Below the pieces are notes generated by a model that was given only the letters and a program-made list of their open reading frames with translations, made no database searches and had not been told where the DNA came from. This document shows, piece after piece, positions 16,732 to 24,251 of a stretch of DNA of 37,776 bases. Position 1 is the stretch's first letter; each line of letters begins with the position of its first letter. Source of the stretch: Cuspidothrix sp046080125 (GTDB lineage Bacteria > Cyanobacteriota > Cyanobacteriia > Cyanobacteriales > Nostocaceae); contig JBJTTJ010000242.1 of NCBI GenBank assembly GCA_046080125.1, forward strand, positions 1 to 37,776, read 5' to 3'. Made by a program: the position numbers and the translations under genes.

Positions 16732-18737
16732 TTCAAGTAAGTATATCTTTGTAAACTTTGCTCGTAAGTTTGTAGTAGTCGCTGAGATTCTGCCAGGGTG
16801 ATGTGCTGTTCTTCTAAAGCCCGTTCACAACGTTGGCGAATATTTTCCACCATATCTTCAGCGTCATATTGGACATAGCTGACGACTTCACTCATGGTAT
16901 CGCCTTTGACAACGTGTTCAATTTGATAACCTTTGGGAGTTAAATTGATATGAACGGCATTAGTGTCACCAAAGAGATTATGTAAATTACCCATGATTTC
17001 CTGATATGCTCCATTCAGGAACATTCCTAGATAATAGGGTTGTCCCGGATCAAATTTGTGTAGTTCTAGTACTGATTTGACATCCCGCAAGTCTATAAAG
17101 CGGTCTATTTTCCCATCACTATCACAGGTTAAATCTGCCAAAATTCCTCTGCGGGTTGGTTCTTCATCTAGACGATGGATAGGCATAATGGGAAATAATT
17201 GATCTATAGCCCAACAATCCGGTGCTGATTGAAACACTGACAGATTGATATAGTAAATGGAAGCCATGATTTTTTCCAGGTCTTCCAACTCATCAGGTAC
17301 GTATTCTTCCTGACGGATGATAGTTAAAACTTTTTGACAACAGGCCCAGTAAAGGCGTTCGGCTTTAGCGCGTTCATTGAGGCGTAAAATTCCTAAATTG
17401 AAACGACTGATGGCTTCTTCTTTGAATTGAGCCGCATCGTGATAGAACTCTTGGTAATTTTCTTTATTGATGGATTGGTAGGTTTCCCAGAGGTATTTAA
17501 TGATTGGGGATTCTCCCTCATGGTGAGGAGAAGGGGGATTAAGGGGGACATCACTGGTGCTAAGAACATCAAAGATTAGAACCGATTGGTGGGAAGAAAT
17601 GGCTCGGCCACTTTCACTAATTAGTGTAGGTACGGGAATATGCCTTTCATCACAGGTATCTTTTAACTCTGCTACGATATCGTTAGCATAGTTTTGCATA
17701 TTGTAGTTTTTTGAGGTGTAAAAGTTAGTTTGAGATCCGTCGTAATCTACACCCAAGCCACCACCAACGTCTAAATATTTCATATCTGCCCCTAACATGG
17801 CCAACTCCACATAAATGCGGCTGGCTTCTTGGATAGCATCTTTAATGACGTTGATGGCAGAAATTTGAGAACCGATGTGAAAGTGTAATAATTGCAAAGA
17901 GTCGAGTAAGTTGGCCGCGCCTAATTTTTCCACAGCCTCCATAATTTCGGGAATGGTCAGACCAAATTTAGCGCGATCGCCTGTGGAAGTTCCCCAACGC
18001 CCCATGCCTTGGGTACTTAATTTAGCTCTGACTCCCAAGATGGGTTTAATACCTAATTGACGACTAGCAGCGATCGCTAAATCTATCTCTTCAATTTGCT
18101 CTAGAACGATAATTGCTGTTTGTCCGAGCTTTTGGGATAACATCGCCGTTTCGATGTATTCCTGGTCTTTGTAGCCATTGCAAATTAACAATGCTCCTGA
18201 TGTATCTAATTGTGCCAAAGCAATCATTAATTCTGGCTTAGAACCTGCTTCTAAACCGAATTGATGGGGTTTACCAAATCGGACTAGATCTTCAATTAAG
18301 TGCCTTTGTTGATTACACTTGACAGGAAATACCCCCCGATAGACACCGGGATAGTTATAGCGTGCGATCGCCTTAGCAAAACAGGCGTTTAATCGCTCAA
18401 TTCGATCCTCCAAAATATCAGAAAACCGAATTAACATCGGTAAACCTAAATTTCGCTGTTGTAGGGCGTTAACCAACTCAAACAAGTCCAATGACCCCCC
18501 ACGTTCACCCTTGGGTGAAACAGTCACATGACCAGCCGCATTAATCGAAAAATAAGGCTTACCCCAACCTTCAATCCGGTATAAGTCTTCACTATTCTCA
18601 ATTTTCCAAGGAACAGAAATATTTGCCGCACTTTTACTAGGTGCTAACATTTGTTTCTGTTTTTGGCTTTTCAATTCAGCTTTTTGCCCATTGGATGGAA
18701 CTTTTACAATCTCATCAGCAGTTGAATTAGCACCCAT
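16725..18737 (-). CDS. speA: biosynthetic arginine decarboxylase
   Basis: PLP enzyme converting arginine to agmatine, the first step of a polyamine pathway and a branch of arginine/cyanophycin catabolism. The ATG at 18737 gives 670 residues; an upstream TTG at 18776 would add 13 but has a poorer context. The PLP lysine is K140 (VFPVKCNQQRH). The alanine-racemase-like barrel includes LLHFHIGSQ and YLDVGGGLGVDYDG, and the C-terminal part carries the usual helical insertion and beta domain. Residues 398-410 (PLNPPSPHHEGES) are encoded by DNA resembling a dispersed palindromic repeat and replace a variable loop after VLIFDVLSTSDV. It is transcribed divergently from ndk. Confidence 0.95.
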   Translation of the reverse strand: MGANSTADEIVKVPSNGQKAELKSQKQKQMLAPSKSAANISVPWKIENSEDLYRIEGWGKPYFSINAAGHVTVSPKGERGGSLDLFELVNALQQRNLGLPMLIRFSDILEDRIERLNACFAKAIARYNYPGVYRGVFPVKCNQQRHLIEDLVRFGKPHQFGLEAGSKPELMIALAQLDTSGALLICNGYKDQEYIETAMLSQKLGQTAIIVLEQIEEIDLAIAASRQLGIKPILGVRAKLSTQGMGRWGTSTGDRAKFGLTIPEIMEAVEKLGAANLLDSLQLLHFHIGSQISAINVIKDAIQEASRIYVELAMLGADMKYLDVGGGLGVDYDGSQTNFYTSKNYNMQNYANDIVAELKDTCDERHIPVPTLISESGRAISSHQSVLIFDVLSTSDVPLNPPSPHHEGESPIIKYLWETYQSINKENYQEFYHDAAQFKEEAISRFNLGILRLNERAKAERLYWACCQKVLTIIRQEEYVPDELEDLEKIMASIYYINLSVFQSAPDCWAIDQLFPIMPIHRLDEEPTRRGILADLTCDSDGKIDRFIDLRDVKSVLELHKFDPGQPYYLGMFLNGAYQEIMGNLHNLFGDTNAVHINLTPKGYQIEHVVKGDTMSEVVSYVQYDAEDMVENIRQRCERALEEQHITLAESQRLLQTYEQSLQRYTYLNS
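17513..17549. repeat. repeat-like palindromic segment inside speA
   Basis: On the plus strand CCTCA-TGG-TGAGG is followed by AGAAGGGGGATTAAGGGGG. This resembles the intergenic CCCCTC...GAGGGG hairpins at 20340-20363 and 27463-27481. It is in frame with speA and adds no stop. Confidence 0.55.
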
Positions 18738-18830
18738 TTGTTCCTGACCTCTATGTTCGCGAAATCGAAATAACAATTTAACCGCAAGTATTCAGCTATA
18801 GCAATCGTTCATACCCAGATCCCGGACTTG

Positions 18831-18842
18831 TTGTGATCACAA
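18831..18842. promoter_or_regulatory. 12-base palindrome in the speA/ndk divergent region
   Basis: TTGTGATCACAA is a perfect palindrome 94 bases upstream of the speA ATG and about 195 upstream of ndk. It contains TGTGA and TCACA, the half-sites of CRP-type regulators, but abutting instead of spaced by six bases, so assignment to a CRP family member is doubtful. Confidence 0.35.
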
Positions 18843-19026
18843 TTAATAAAATAAGTCTGGCATCTTATCACTTCACCTGAATTCTTGCATTTAACCCACC
18901 TTCCACACACTAAACTGTGCCTCAAAATCTAGTTTCCGTATCTGGAGGGAAAAAATTCCTCAGACCACTAGACAAAAGATATCAAGACAACTGACAATTA
19001 ACCCATCAAAATTTGATTATGTTTTT

Positions 19027-19030
19027 GGAG
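19027..19030 (+). promoter_or_regulatory. ribosome binding site deciding the ndk start
   Basis: GGAG lies six bases before TTG at 19037. No comparable site precedes the ATG at 19019 or the TTG at 19013, which favours a TTG start for ndk. Confidence 0.55.
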
Positions 19031-19036
19031 ACAGAC

Positions 19037-19486
19037 TTGGAACGCACATTTTTAGCAATCAAGCCTGACGGTGTACAGCGCCGCTTGGTGGGGGAAATTA
19101 TCCGCCGATTTGAAACTAAAGGCTTTACTCTTGTTGGCTTGAAGTTTATAAGAGTCAGTAAGGAATTAGCTGAACAACATTATGATGTTCACCGTGAAAG
19201 ACCTTTTTTCCCTGGTTTAGTTGAATTCATTATTTCTAGCCCTGTGGTAGCAATGGTTTGGGAAGGTGAAGGCGTTGTTGCAGCAGCCAGAAAGATTATT
19301 GGAGCAACCAACCCTTTAACAGCAGAACCAGGCACGATTCGCGGTGATTTTGGTATTAATGTTGGTCGTAACTTAATTCACGGTTCTGATGCCCAAGAAA
19401 CCGCTCAAAGAGAAATTTCCCTCTGGTTTAAAGATGAAGAATTAGTTCCTTGGCAACCTCATTCAACACCTTGGTTACGTGAATAA
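19037..19486 (+). CDS. ndk: nucleoside diphosphate kinase
   Basis: Balances nucleoside triphosphate pools by transferring phosphate from ATP through an active-site histidine. With the TTG start the protein has 149 residues beginning (M)ERTFLAIKPDGVQR, the usual length and N-terminus; an ATG six codons upstream (19019) is the alternative. The catalytic histidine is H115 in GRNLIHGSD, and KPDGVQR (9-15) and RGDFG are conserved nucleotide-site elements. All key residues are present. It is divergent from speA and converges with the TerC gene across a hairpin. Confidence 0.96.
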   Translation: MERTFLAIKPDGVQRRLVGEIIRRFETKGFTLVGLKFIRVSKELAEQHYDVHRERPFFPGLVEFIISSPVVAMVWEGEGVVAAARKIIGATNPLTAEPGTIRGDFGINVGRNLIHGSDAQETAQREISLWFKDEELVPWQPHSTPWLRE

Positions 19487-19503
19487 TTAGGTGGGAGTTC
19501 AGT

Positions 19504-19527
19504 AGGGGCGAACAGCCGTTCGCCTCT
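19504..19527. terminator. hairpin between convergent ndk and terC-family genes
   Basis: AGGGGCGAAC and GTTCGCCTCT pair over ten positions (one G-U) around AGCC, 18 bases after the ndk stop and 10 bases before the TerC gene end. It could end transcription from both sides. The core GGGCGAACAGCCGTTCGCC is also a dispersed repeat, with a decayed copy at 14381-14399. Confidence 0.55.
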
Positions 19528-19536
19528 TCCCTTTCT

Positions 19537-20259
19537 TCACTTTGAGACTTCAGTTTTTTCCCGTTCTTCTGGGACTGGCTCCACTACAGTACGTTTAGAA
19601 AAGCCCCATGCTAAGATGATGCCAATGGCTGTCACCATAACCCATTGTGGTGGAACTAAATCATCGTTGATGACTTTTAGCAATAGACGTAACCCGACAA
19701 AAGCTACAGTAATGTAACCAGCGTCTGCTAAGTTTTCATATTCATCCAACCAGCGAATAAATAATCCGGCCATAAATCGTAAGGTGACAATACCAATGGT
19801 TGTACCAATGATTACCAACCATGTTTCTTGAGAAACGGCGATCGCTGTGGTGACACTATCTAAGGAAAAGGCTAAGTCTGTAAGAGCAATAACTGGTATT
19901 GCTTGCCACAAAGAACTGAAGCGTGGTCCGTGATGGTGATGGTCTGCTTGTTCTTCAGAACTAAAATGCTGGAATACTAGCCATAGAAGATAACCAGCAC
20001 CCAATAGTTCAAATTGCCAAAATTGCTGTACCCAAGTTGCTGTTAACAACAGGGTGATTCTCAATACATAAGCAACAACTAAACCAATATTTAAAGCTTG
20101 ACGTTCTAATTTTTTATCTTCTAGTCCTTGTGCGATCGCAGCTAGGGCGATAGCATTGTCAGCAGATAACACTGCCTCCAAAAAGACTAAGATTAATAGG
20201 ACTATAGAGGCTTCAATGCTGAAATGTAAGTTTAGGTAATCAAATATTTGGTCTAACAT
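19537..20259 (-). CDS. TerC family integral membrane protein
   Basis: A 240-residue membrane protein with about seven hydrophobic segments. The TerC signature is present as two Asp-containing membrane motifs, SADNAIALAAIAQ (D34) and ALTDLAFSLDS (D128, D134). A cytoplasmic or lumenal loop carries HHHHGP at 107-112. TerC-family proteins are linked to manganese or other metal efflux and, in plants, thylakoid biogenesis; the substrate here is inferred to be a metal ion. The upstream region contains a G-quadruplex motif about 100 bases before the start. Confidence 0.88.
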   Translation of the reverse strand: MLDQIFDYLNLHFSIEASIVLLILVFLEAVLSADNAIALAAIAQGLEDKKLERQALNIGLVVAYVLRITLLLTATWVQQFWQFELLGAGYLLWLVFQHFSSEEQADHHHHGPRFSSLWQAIPVIALTDLAFSLDSVTTAIAVSQETWLVIIGTTIGIVTLRFMAGLFIRWLDEYENLADAGYITVAFVGLRLLLKVINDDLVPPQWVMVTAIGIILAWGFSKRTVVEPVPEEREKTEVSK

Positions 20260-20339
20260 TCCCAGTTCTCAGACAAAAATTAAGACTTTGTACGATTAGA
20301 GACTTTTATAGCGGTATGCAGGTGAGATACATCATCGGA

Positions 20340-20376
20340 CCCCTCCTCGCTTGCGGGGAGGGGGTTGGGGTTGGGG
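20340..20376 (+). repeat. GC hairpin with adjoining G-quadruplex motif
   Basis: CCCCTCC (20340-20346) can pair with GGAGGGG (20357-20363). Overlapping the right arm, G-runs of 4, 5, 4 and 4 at 20355-20376 are separated by A, TT and TT. Both structures cannot form on the same strand at once. It belongs to a CCCCTC/GAGGGG family seen also at 27463-27481 and within speA. Confidence 0.65.
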
Positions 20377-20621
20377 TTTTTGTATTTCACTCAAACGAGA
20401 ACCTCTATATTGTAGAAATTACAATAAATTACTACTTTTATTTATTTTAACTTGCCTTTAGCCCAATCTGAACCGGCAAATTATCTGAGTACCAACTTCA
20501 ATCATGTACCATGATTTGGCTGATTTTACGTATAAGAGAATACTAGCACTCTATTTACTTGATATGTCAGGAAATCTTGATATTTTTGTAATTCTTATTA
20601 TTAACTATGCTTTTCCTCATA

Positions 20622-20663
20622 TATTCCACAGAATTTCCACAGGTAATTTGGCAGTTTTCCACA
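20622..20663 (+). promoter_or_regulatory. cluster of three DnaA-box-like nonamers
   Basis: TATTCCACA (20622-20630), ATTTCCACA (20633-20641) and TTTTCCACA (20655-20663) lie on the same strand with starts 11 and 22 bases apart. TTTTCCACA is, from memory, a favoured cyanobacterial DnaA box. No dnaA or dnaN gene is in the window. Confidence 0.45.
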
Positions 20664-20799
20664 GGTAGTTTACGAACTAATCAGAGGTTGCCGATTTCTT
20701 GGGGATTGTTAATCTTTCATATCTGGTAGTTGAATAACGGAGTTTTGATTAAGTTATGTCAAAAAAACCTAGTCTCAAGGCTGATTAATTCGTGAAGAT

Positions 20800-20958
20800 T
20801 TATTTGTAACTCCTAATTTTTAACATTTCGCAGCATTGACAAATCCACCTGTTGTGAGCGCAAAATGATGAGTCTTGAGTTTTATTTTGTTTACGCTCTG
20901 AATGTATAGCAGAAAGCAAGAGGCCACAGGCCACAGACAAAAATAAAAATCTTGTCAT
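20800..20958 (-). CDS. doubtful 52-residue reading frame with signal-like N-terminus
   Basis: Begins MTRFLFLSVACGLLLSAIHS, which could be a signal peptide or membrane helix, and continues with a Cys-containing polar part (FCAHNRWICQCCEM). There is no Shine-Dalgarno sequence and no family I know. It could be chance. Confidence 0.25.
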   Translation of the reverse strand: MTRFLFLSVACGLLLSAIHSERKQNKTQDSSFCAHNRWICQCCEMLKIRSYK

Positions 20959-21011
20959 CTTGTGATTTGGAGGTTTTGATCCAGGACTTACGCACAACAA
21001 AACAAAAGTGG

Positions 21012-21031
21012 GGGTAATTCATGAATTACCC
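21012..21031. repeat. dispersed palindrome, AATTCATGAATT family, copy 3
   Basis: GGGTAATTCATGAATTACCC is identical over 20 bases to copy 1 and extends to 21008-21035 with one mismatch. AGGACTTACG stands 19 bases before it (20983-20992). Confidence 0.85.
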
Positions 21032-21176
21032 GCACAAAAAATAAGGGTTTCAGATGATCCTTAGTTCTTTCTCCATTCCTGTATATCTGAACCCTGCTTT
21101 ATTCTCAGAGTAGAACTTAAATTTGAGTAAAAATAAACACAAGTAACTCCTCGTGATTGACTTACAGGAAAATTTT

Positions 21177-21371
21177 ATGAACGCAACAGTGCCTATCTTT
21201 ACCGAGATTCCCGAAACACTGAAAGAATCTCTTAACTGCTATTTAGAAAATCATCCTGACTGGGATCAGAACCGAGTATTAACTGCCGCGCTATCACTAT
21301 TTTTGCTCCAAAATGGCGAGAGCGATCGCCGTGCGGCTCGTATTTACTTAGAAACTTTATTTCATCAATAA
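21177..21371 (+). CDS. DUF2811-like small protein
   Basis: The 64-residue product begins MNATVPIFTEIPETLKESLNCY and continues with LENHPDWDQNRVLTAALSLF, matching DUF2811 of cyanobacteria as I recall it. Its helical pattern resembles ribbon-helix-helix-type small proteins, but function is unknown. The ATG at 21177 has AGGAA six bases upstream (21166-21170); the open frame starts earlier at 21153 without such a site. The gene stands alone. Confidence 0.82.
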   Translation: MNATVPIFTEIPETLKESLNCYLENHPDWDQNRVLTAALSLFLLQNGESDRRAARIYLETLFHQ

Positions 21372-21544
21372 TCAATAGGCCTCTCCCTTAATTTAGATTG
21401 ACCGTGTGAGCCTGTGGACTACTAGATAGTGTGGTACACTGAGACTGTCAAGGTGCCGACACTTCTAGGGTCAAACAGGAAGAACAACCAACTTTTGTTA
21501 ACATTACTTAGCTTTTTCGTATCGGACTTTAAGCAAATTCAGCA

Positions 21545-21588
21545 AGGCAGAATGGCTTTTCTCTTCAGTTAAGTTTTCCTTCCTGCCT
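21545..21588. terminator. loose inverted repeat between convergent genes
   Basis: AGGCAG (21545-21550) and CTGCCT (21583-21588) are complementary across a 32-base loop; CAAGGCA/TGCCTT is an alternative pairing. It lies between the DUF2811 gene and the 3' end of the response regulator and could terminate weakly. The remaining 228-base gap shows only a short AGTGT-GGT-ACACT palindrome near 21427. Confidence 0.25.
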
Positions 21589-21599
21589 GTTGCCTTTCT

Positions 21600-22301
21600 C
21601 TAGGGAGAAGGAGATTCAAACTTATACCCTACGCCACGTATTGTCTGAATTAATGTTGCCTGGCTAGGATAAATCTCAATCTTCTTGCGAATTTGCCCGA
21701 TATGGACATCTACAACCCTTTGATCCCCAACATACTCATAATCCCAAACTTCTTGAATCAATTCGGTTCGTCGCCAAACCCGGCCAGGATGACTCGCTAG
21801 GAAATGCAATAGGTCAAATTCCAAAGCCGTTACAGGAATAATTTCATTGTTAAGTAATACTTCCCGTCTGATAGGATCAATAGTTAACTTGTCAAAAATT
21901 AGGCGTTGCTGTTCTACATTGGTTAGAACCCGCTGCCTCCTCAAAATTGCCGCTACTCTGACTTCCAATTCTCCCAATCCGAATGGTTTAGTGAGATAGT
22001 CATCAGCACCCTTAGAAAAACCACGAATTTTATCGGCTTCATCTGTTCTGCTAGTCAGCATTAATACAAATACGCCACTACGATTTTGCATTTCTTGGCA
22101 GATATTAAAGCCGATTACATCTGGTAAATTGACATCTAAAATTACCAAATTAGGGTTAAAGCGCTCAAACATACTCAGAGCCGTCTTACCATCTTCAGCA
22201 GACTCTACTTGATAATTTTGTTTAAGCAGAAAGCGTTGGATTAGATTCCGAACCGCAGGATCATCGTCAACTAAAAGAATTTTGGCAGCAGCCATGGCCA
22301 T
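21600..22301 (-). CDS. OmpR/PhoB-type response regulator
   Basis: Transcription regulator with an N-terminal receiver and a C-terminal winged-helix domain. With the ATG at 22301 (233 residues) the acidic pocket is D12-D13, the phosphorylation site D56 (LVILDVNLPD), the switch threonine T83 and the conserved lysine K105 (YLTKPFG). The DNA-binding part shows ALEFDLLHFLASHPGRVWRR and VDVHIGQIRKKI, ending in the usual TIRGVGYKF. A second ATG lies two codons later. No histidine kinase is adjacent, so it is an orphan here; the kinase at 33917-35884 is too distant to link. I cannot match it confidently to RpaA, RpaB or NblR. Confidence 0.93.
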   Translation of the reverse strand: MAMAAAKILLVDDDPAVRNLIQRFLLKQNYQVESAEDGKTALSMFERFNPNLVILDVNLPDVIGFNICQEMQNRSGVFVLMLTSRTDEADKIRGFSKGADDYLTKPFGLGELEVRVAAILRRQRVLTNVEQQRLIFDKLTIDPIRREVLLNNEIIPVTALEFDLLHFLASHPGRVWRRTELIQEVWDYEYVGDQRVVDVHIGQIRKKIEIYPSQATLIQTIRGVGYKFESPSP

Positions 22302-22763
22302 TATTTTGTACAAAAGTGTTGAGAATTAAGTGACCTAAGTGCGTAATAACGCAGTCATAAGTTTCTACTTTGGCAATAATTCAAAACTTACATCCCGTGC
22401 GGATTATTATCCTGATTATTTGCACAAACTATATAGCTGTGAACAGGGAGCGGGGAGCAGATAGCAGTGAGCAGTCCTATTTGTAATGAAAGTTTACACA
22501 AACTACTGCTATAATCAAGTTTTTAGAGTGTGATCTCTCAGGCTTAATGAATTGAATTCTTGGTGATCCGGCACTGCTGGTTATGCAAGGTTTGTGTATA
22601 ATTATTGAGTGTGTGTTTCAAGGAAAAAAAGTTATGTCTGTGGAGCTAGTCCTAAGTTGACAATTTCATAGACAAAACTATACTTATGCTGACAAAATCT
22701 AAAATCGTTTTTTTTGCACAATATCTAGACTGTCGCTGACTGAATCTGAAGTAATAACCTCCC
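22302..22763. other. 462-base divergent promoter region
   Basis: Lies between the response regulator and the CPP1-like gene. It contains degenerate GGGAGCGGGGAGCAG-type repeats near 22446-22475 and otherwise AT-rich sequence. No recognisable operator or RNA was seen. Confidence 0.5.
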
Positions 22764-23387
22764 ATGAGTGATCAAAATCCCTACGAAAAACTTGGGGTAT
22801 CAGAAGACGCAAGTTTCGATGAAATTCAGGATGCTCGTAATCGCCTGTTAGAACAACATGGTCGTGAGGGCAATAGCCAGGAAGTTATTGAAGCTGCTTA
22901 TGATGCGATTTTAATGGAGCGTCTACGGATGCGCCAAGAAGGTAAAATCAAAGTCCCCGAGCGCATTCGATTTCCAGAGATCCGAGTTCAATCTCCTACC
23001 CCAGTAAGTCCAATTCTGAATCGTCAAACTCCTGAATGGTTACAGAGGAGTTTAGATCAGCCAACAATGACAGATGTGCTACTACCAGCAGTTTGGTATG
23101 TGGGATTAAGTGCGATTAGTTTGTTTTACCCAGGTAACAGCGAGCAAGTATTACAACTGTCATTAGTTCTTGGGGTGGGTATTGGTGTTTATTTTCTCAA
23201 TCGCAAGGAAGGAAAGTTTGGCCGAGCAGTTTTATTTACAATCGTTAGTTTAATAGTTGGTTTAATAGTTGGTGGATTAATCGCCGGCTGGGTATTACCA
23301 TTACCATTGATCAATGTGACAGTAAATCAGTTTTCCGCGCTGTTGACTTTTATACTGATGTGGTTGGTAAGTAGCTTTTTGCGTTAG
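22764..23387 (+). CDS. CPP1-like protein with J-like domain and membrane helices
   Basis: A 207-residue protein. Residues 1-60 form a J-domain-like module (NPYEKLGVSEDASFDEIQDA) lacking the HPD motif needed to stimulate Hsp70. A linker (about 60-105) is followed by four hydrophobic segments to the C-terminus. This is the arrangement of CPP1, the plant chaperone-like protein of light-dependent protochlorophyllide oxidoreductase, and its cyanobacterial relatives. It may stabilise a membrane-associated pigment enzyme; the function in cyanobacteria is inferred. No clear Shine-Dalgarno sequence precedes the ATG. Confidence 0.8.
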   Translation: MSDQNPYEKLGVSEDASFDEIQDARNRLLEQHGREGNSQEVIEAAYDAILMERLRMRQEGKIKVPERIRFPEIRVQSPTPVSPILNRQTPEWLQRSLDQPTMTDVLLPAVWYVGLSAISLFYPGNSEQVLQLSLVLGVGIGVYFLNRKEGKFGRAVLFTIVSLIVGLIVGGLIAGWVLPLPLINVTVNQFSALLTFILMWLVSSFLR

Positions 23388-23429
23388 ATGATGGGTAATT
23401 GGTTGATGGCCGATTACCCACTCTCATGA

Positions 23430-24110
23430 TTACTGATTCAGGATAAAATCTACCGCCGTTTTTAAATTGGGCAGAATCAGATCCGGTTGATAAGATTCTA
23501 GTTGATGGCGATCGCGGATACCAGACTCAACAGCAATAATTTTAATATTATGTTTTTTGGCGGCGGTAATATCGGCTTCTGTGTCTCCAATCATCCAAGT
23601 GTCCACAGTAGGGGGGAGTTCTGCTAAGGCCCTAGCCATTAATAAAGGTTTATCTTCCACATCACGGGTTTTTACATAGTCGTTGCTGAGGCAAAAACGG
23701 CGATTTTCTGGGAAAAACTTCCCTAAATCATACTGATTGAAAGCATAGTCCAATTCTCGTACCCGTCGCATCGTCATAACTGCCAAATCAATCCCAAGGG
23801 ATTGAACTTTGCTGAGTGCGTTTAGTGCGCTTGGAACAAGGACATCATATTGAAAATAAGGTAGGGTGTGGACTGTTTGTTTACGAATTTGGGAAAATTC
23901 TTGCCCTTGGTGGGTATCTAAACCTGATTTTAAGGCAATTTGGAGTTCGGGGGTATGCGATCGCTTGAGTTGCCAAAATTCCGCTTTAGAAAGTTCTGTA
24001 ATTGTTTGTTGAGGATATCGGGTTTTCTCTAGACATAACTGATAAACACGGTAGTATCGTTCCGAAACATCCATAATTGGTCCGTCAAAGTCAGTAATTA
24101 GTCTCAGCAT
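23430..24110 (-). CDS. HAD-superfamily phosphatase-like hydrolase
   Basis: The 226-residue product has HAD motif I as DFDGP (nucleophile D7, second Asp D9), a helical cap region, motif II in LAVMTMR, and motif IV GDTEADI near residue 175 for magnesium binding. The overall form is like phosphoglycolate phosphatase or pyrophosphatase-type HADs, but the substrate cannot be assigned. It is transcribed in the same direction as sbcC, which lies upstream, with a small repeat element between them. Confidence 0.85.
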   Translation of the reverse strand: MLRLITDFDGPIMDVSERYYRVYQLCLEKTRYPQQTITELSKAEFWQLKRSHTPELQIALKSGLDTHQGQEFSQIRKQTVHTLPYFQYDVLVPSALNALSKVQSLGIDLAVMTMRRVRELDYAFNQYDLGKFFPENRRFCLSNDYVKTRDVEDKPLLMARALAELPPTVDTWMIGDTEADITAAKKHNIKIIAVESGIRDRHQLESYQPDLILPNLKTAVDFILNQ

Positions 24111-24172
24111 GGGTAGATAATGTTAATTTTTTTTACATTATCCCAGTCAACTGGTATTTTTTGGATACGTAG

Positions 24173-24241
24173 CAATCCTAAATAAGTTATGGACAACAAG
24201 ATTCCTGACTTTTCAAAAGAAGTCGAGGATGTATAGGATTG
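24173..24241. mobile_element. 69-base MITE-like element with terminal inverted repeats, copy 1
   Basis: CAATCCTA (24173-24180) and TAGGATTG (24234-24241) are perfect 8-base inverted ends. Inside, CCTGACTT and AAGTCGAGG form a hairpin. A related but degraded sequence starts at 36226 with the same CAATCCTA end and ACAACAAGAT-CC-GACTT interior. No transposase is encoded, so it would be non-autonomous. Confidence 0.55.
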
Positions 24242-24251
24242 AGATCCCCGT

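Larger units (their letters stand above)
20260..21176. other. 917-base region without a firm gene
   Basis: It holds a GC hairpin and G-run tract (20340-20376), a very AT-rich stretch (about 20400-20455), three direct DnaA-box-like nonamers (20622-20663), a doubtful small reading frame (20800-20958, minus) and a dispersed palindrome (21012-21031) preceded by AGGACTTACG (20983-20992). Nothing else was recognised. Confidence 0.6.

Noticed and set aside
20260..21176. Chromosomal replication origin
   Set aside because: Three DnaA-like boxes are suggestive, but dnaA/dnaN are absent, gene directions do not diverge from the site, and skew cannot be computed here.
21400..21540. Small structured RNA between DUF2811 and the response regulator
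   Set aside because: Only a short AGTGT-GGT-ACACT palindrome and a loose long-range pairing were seen; it matched no RNA family I know.
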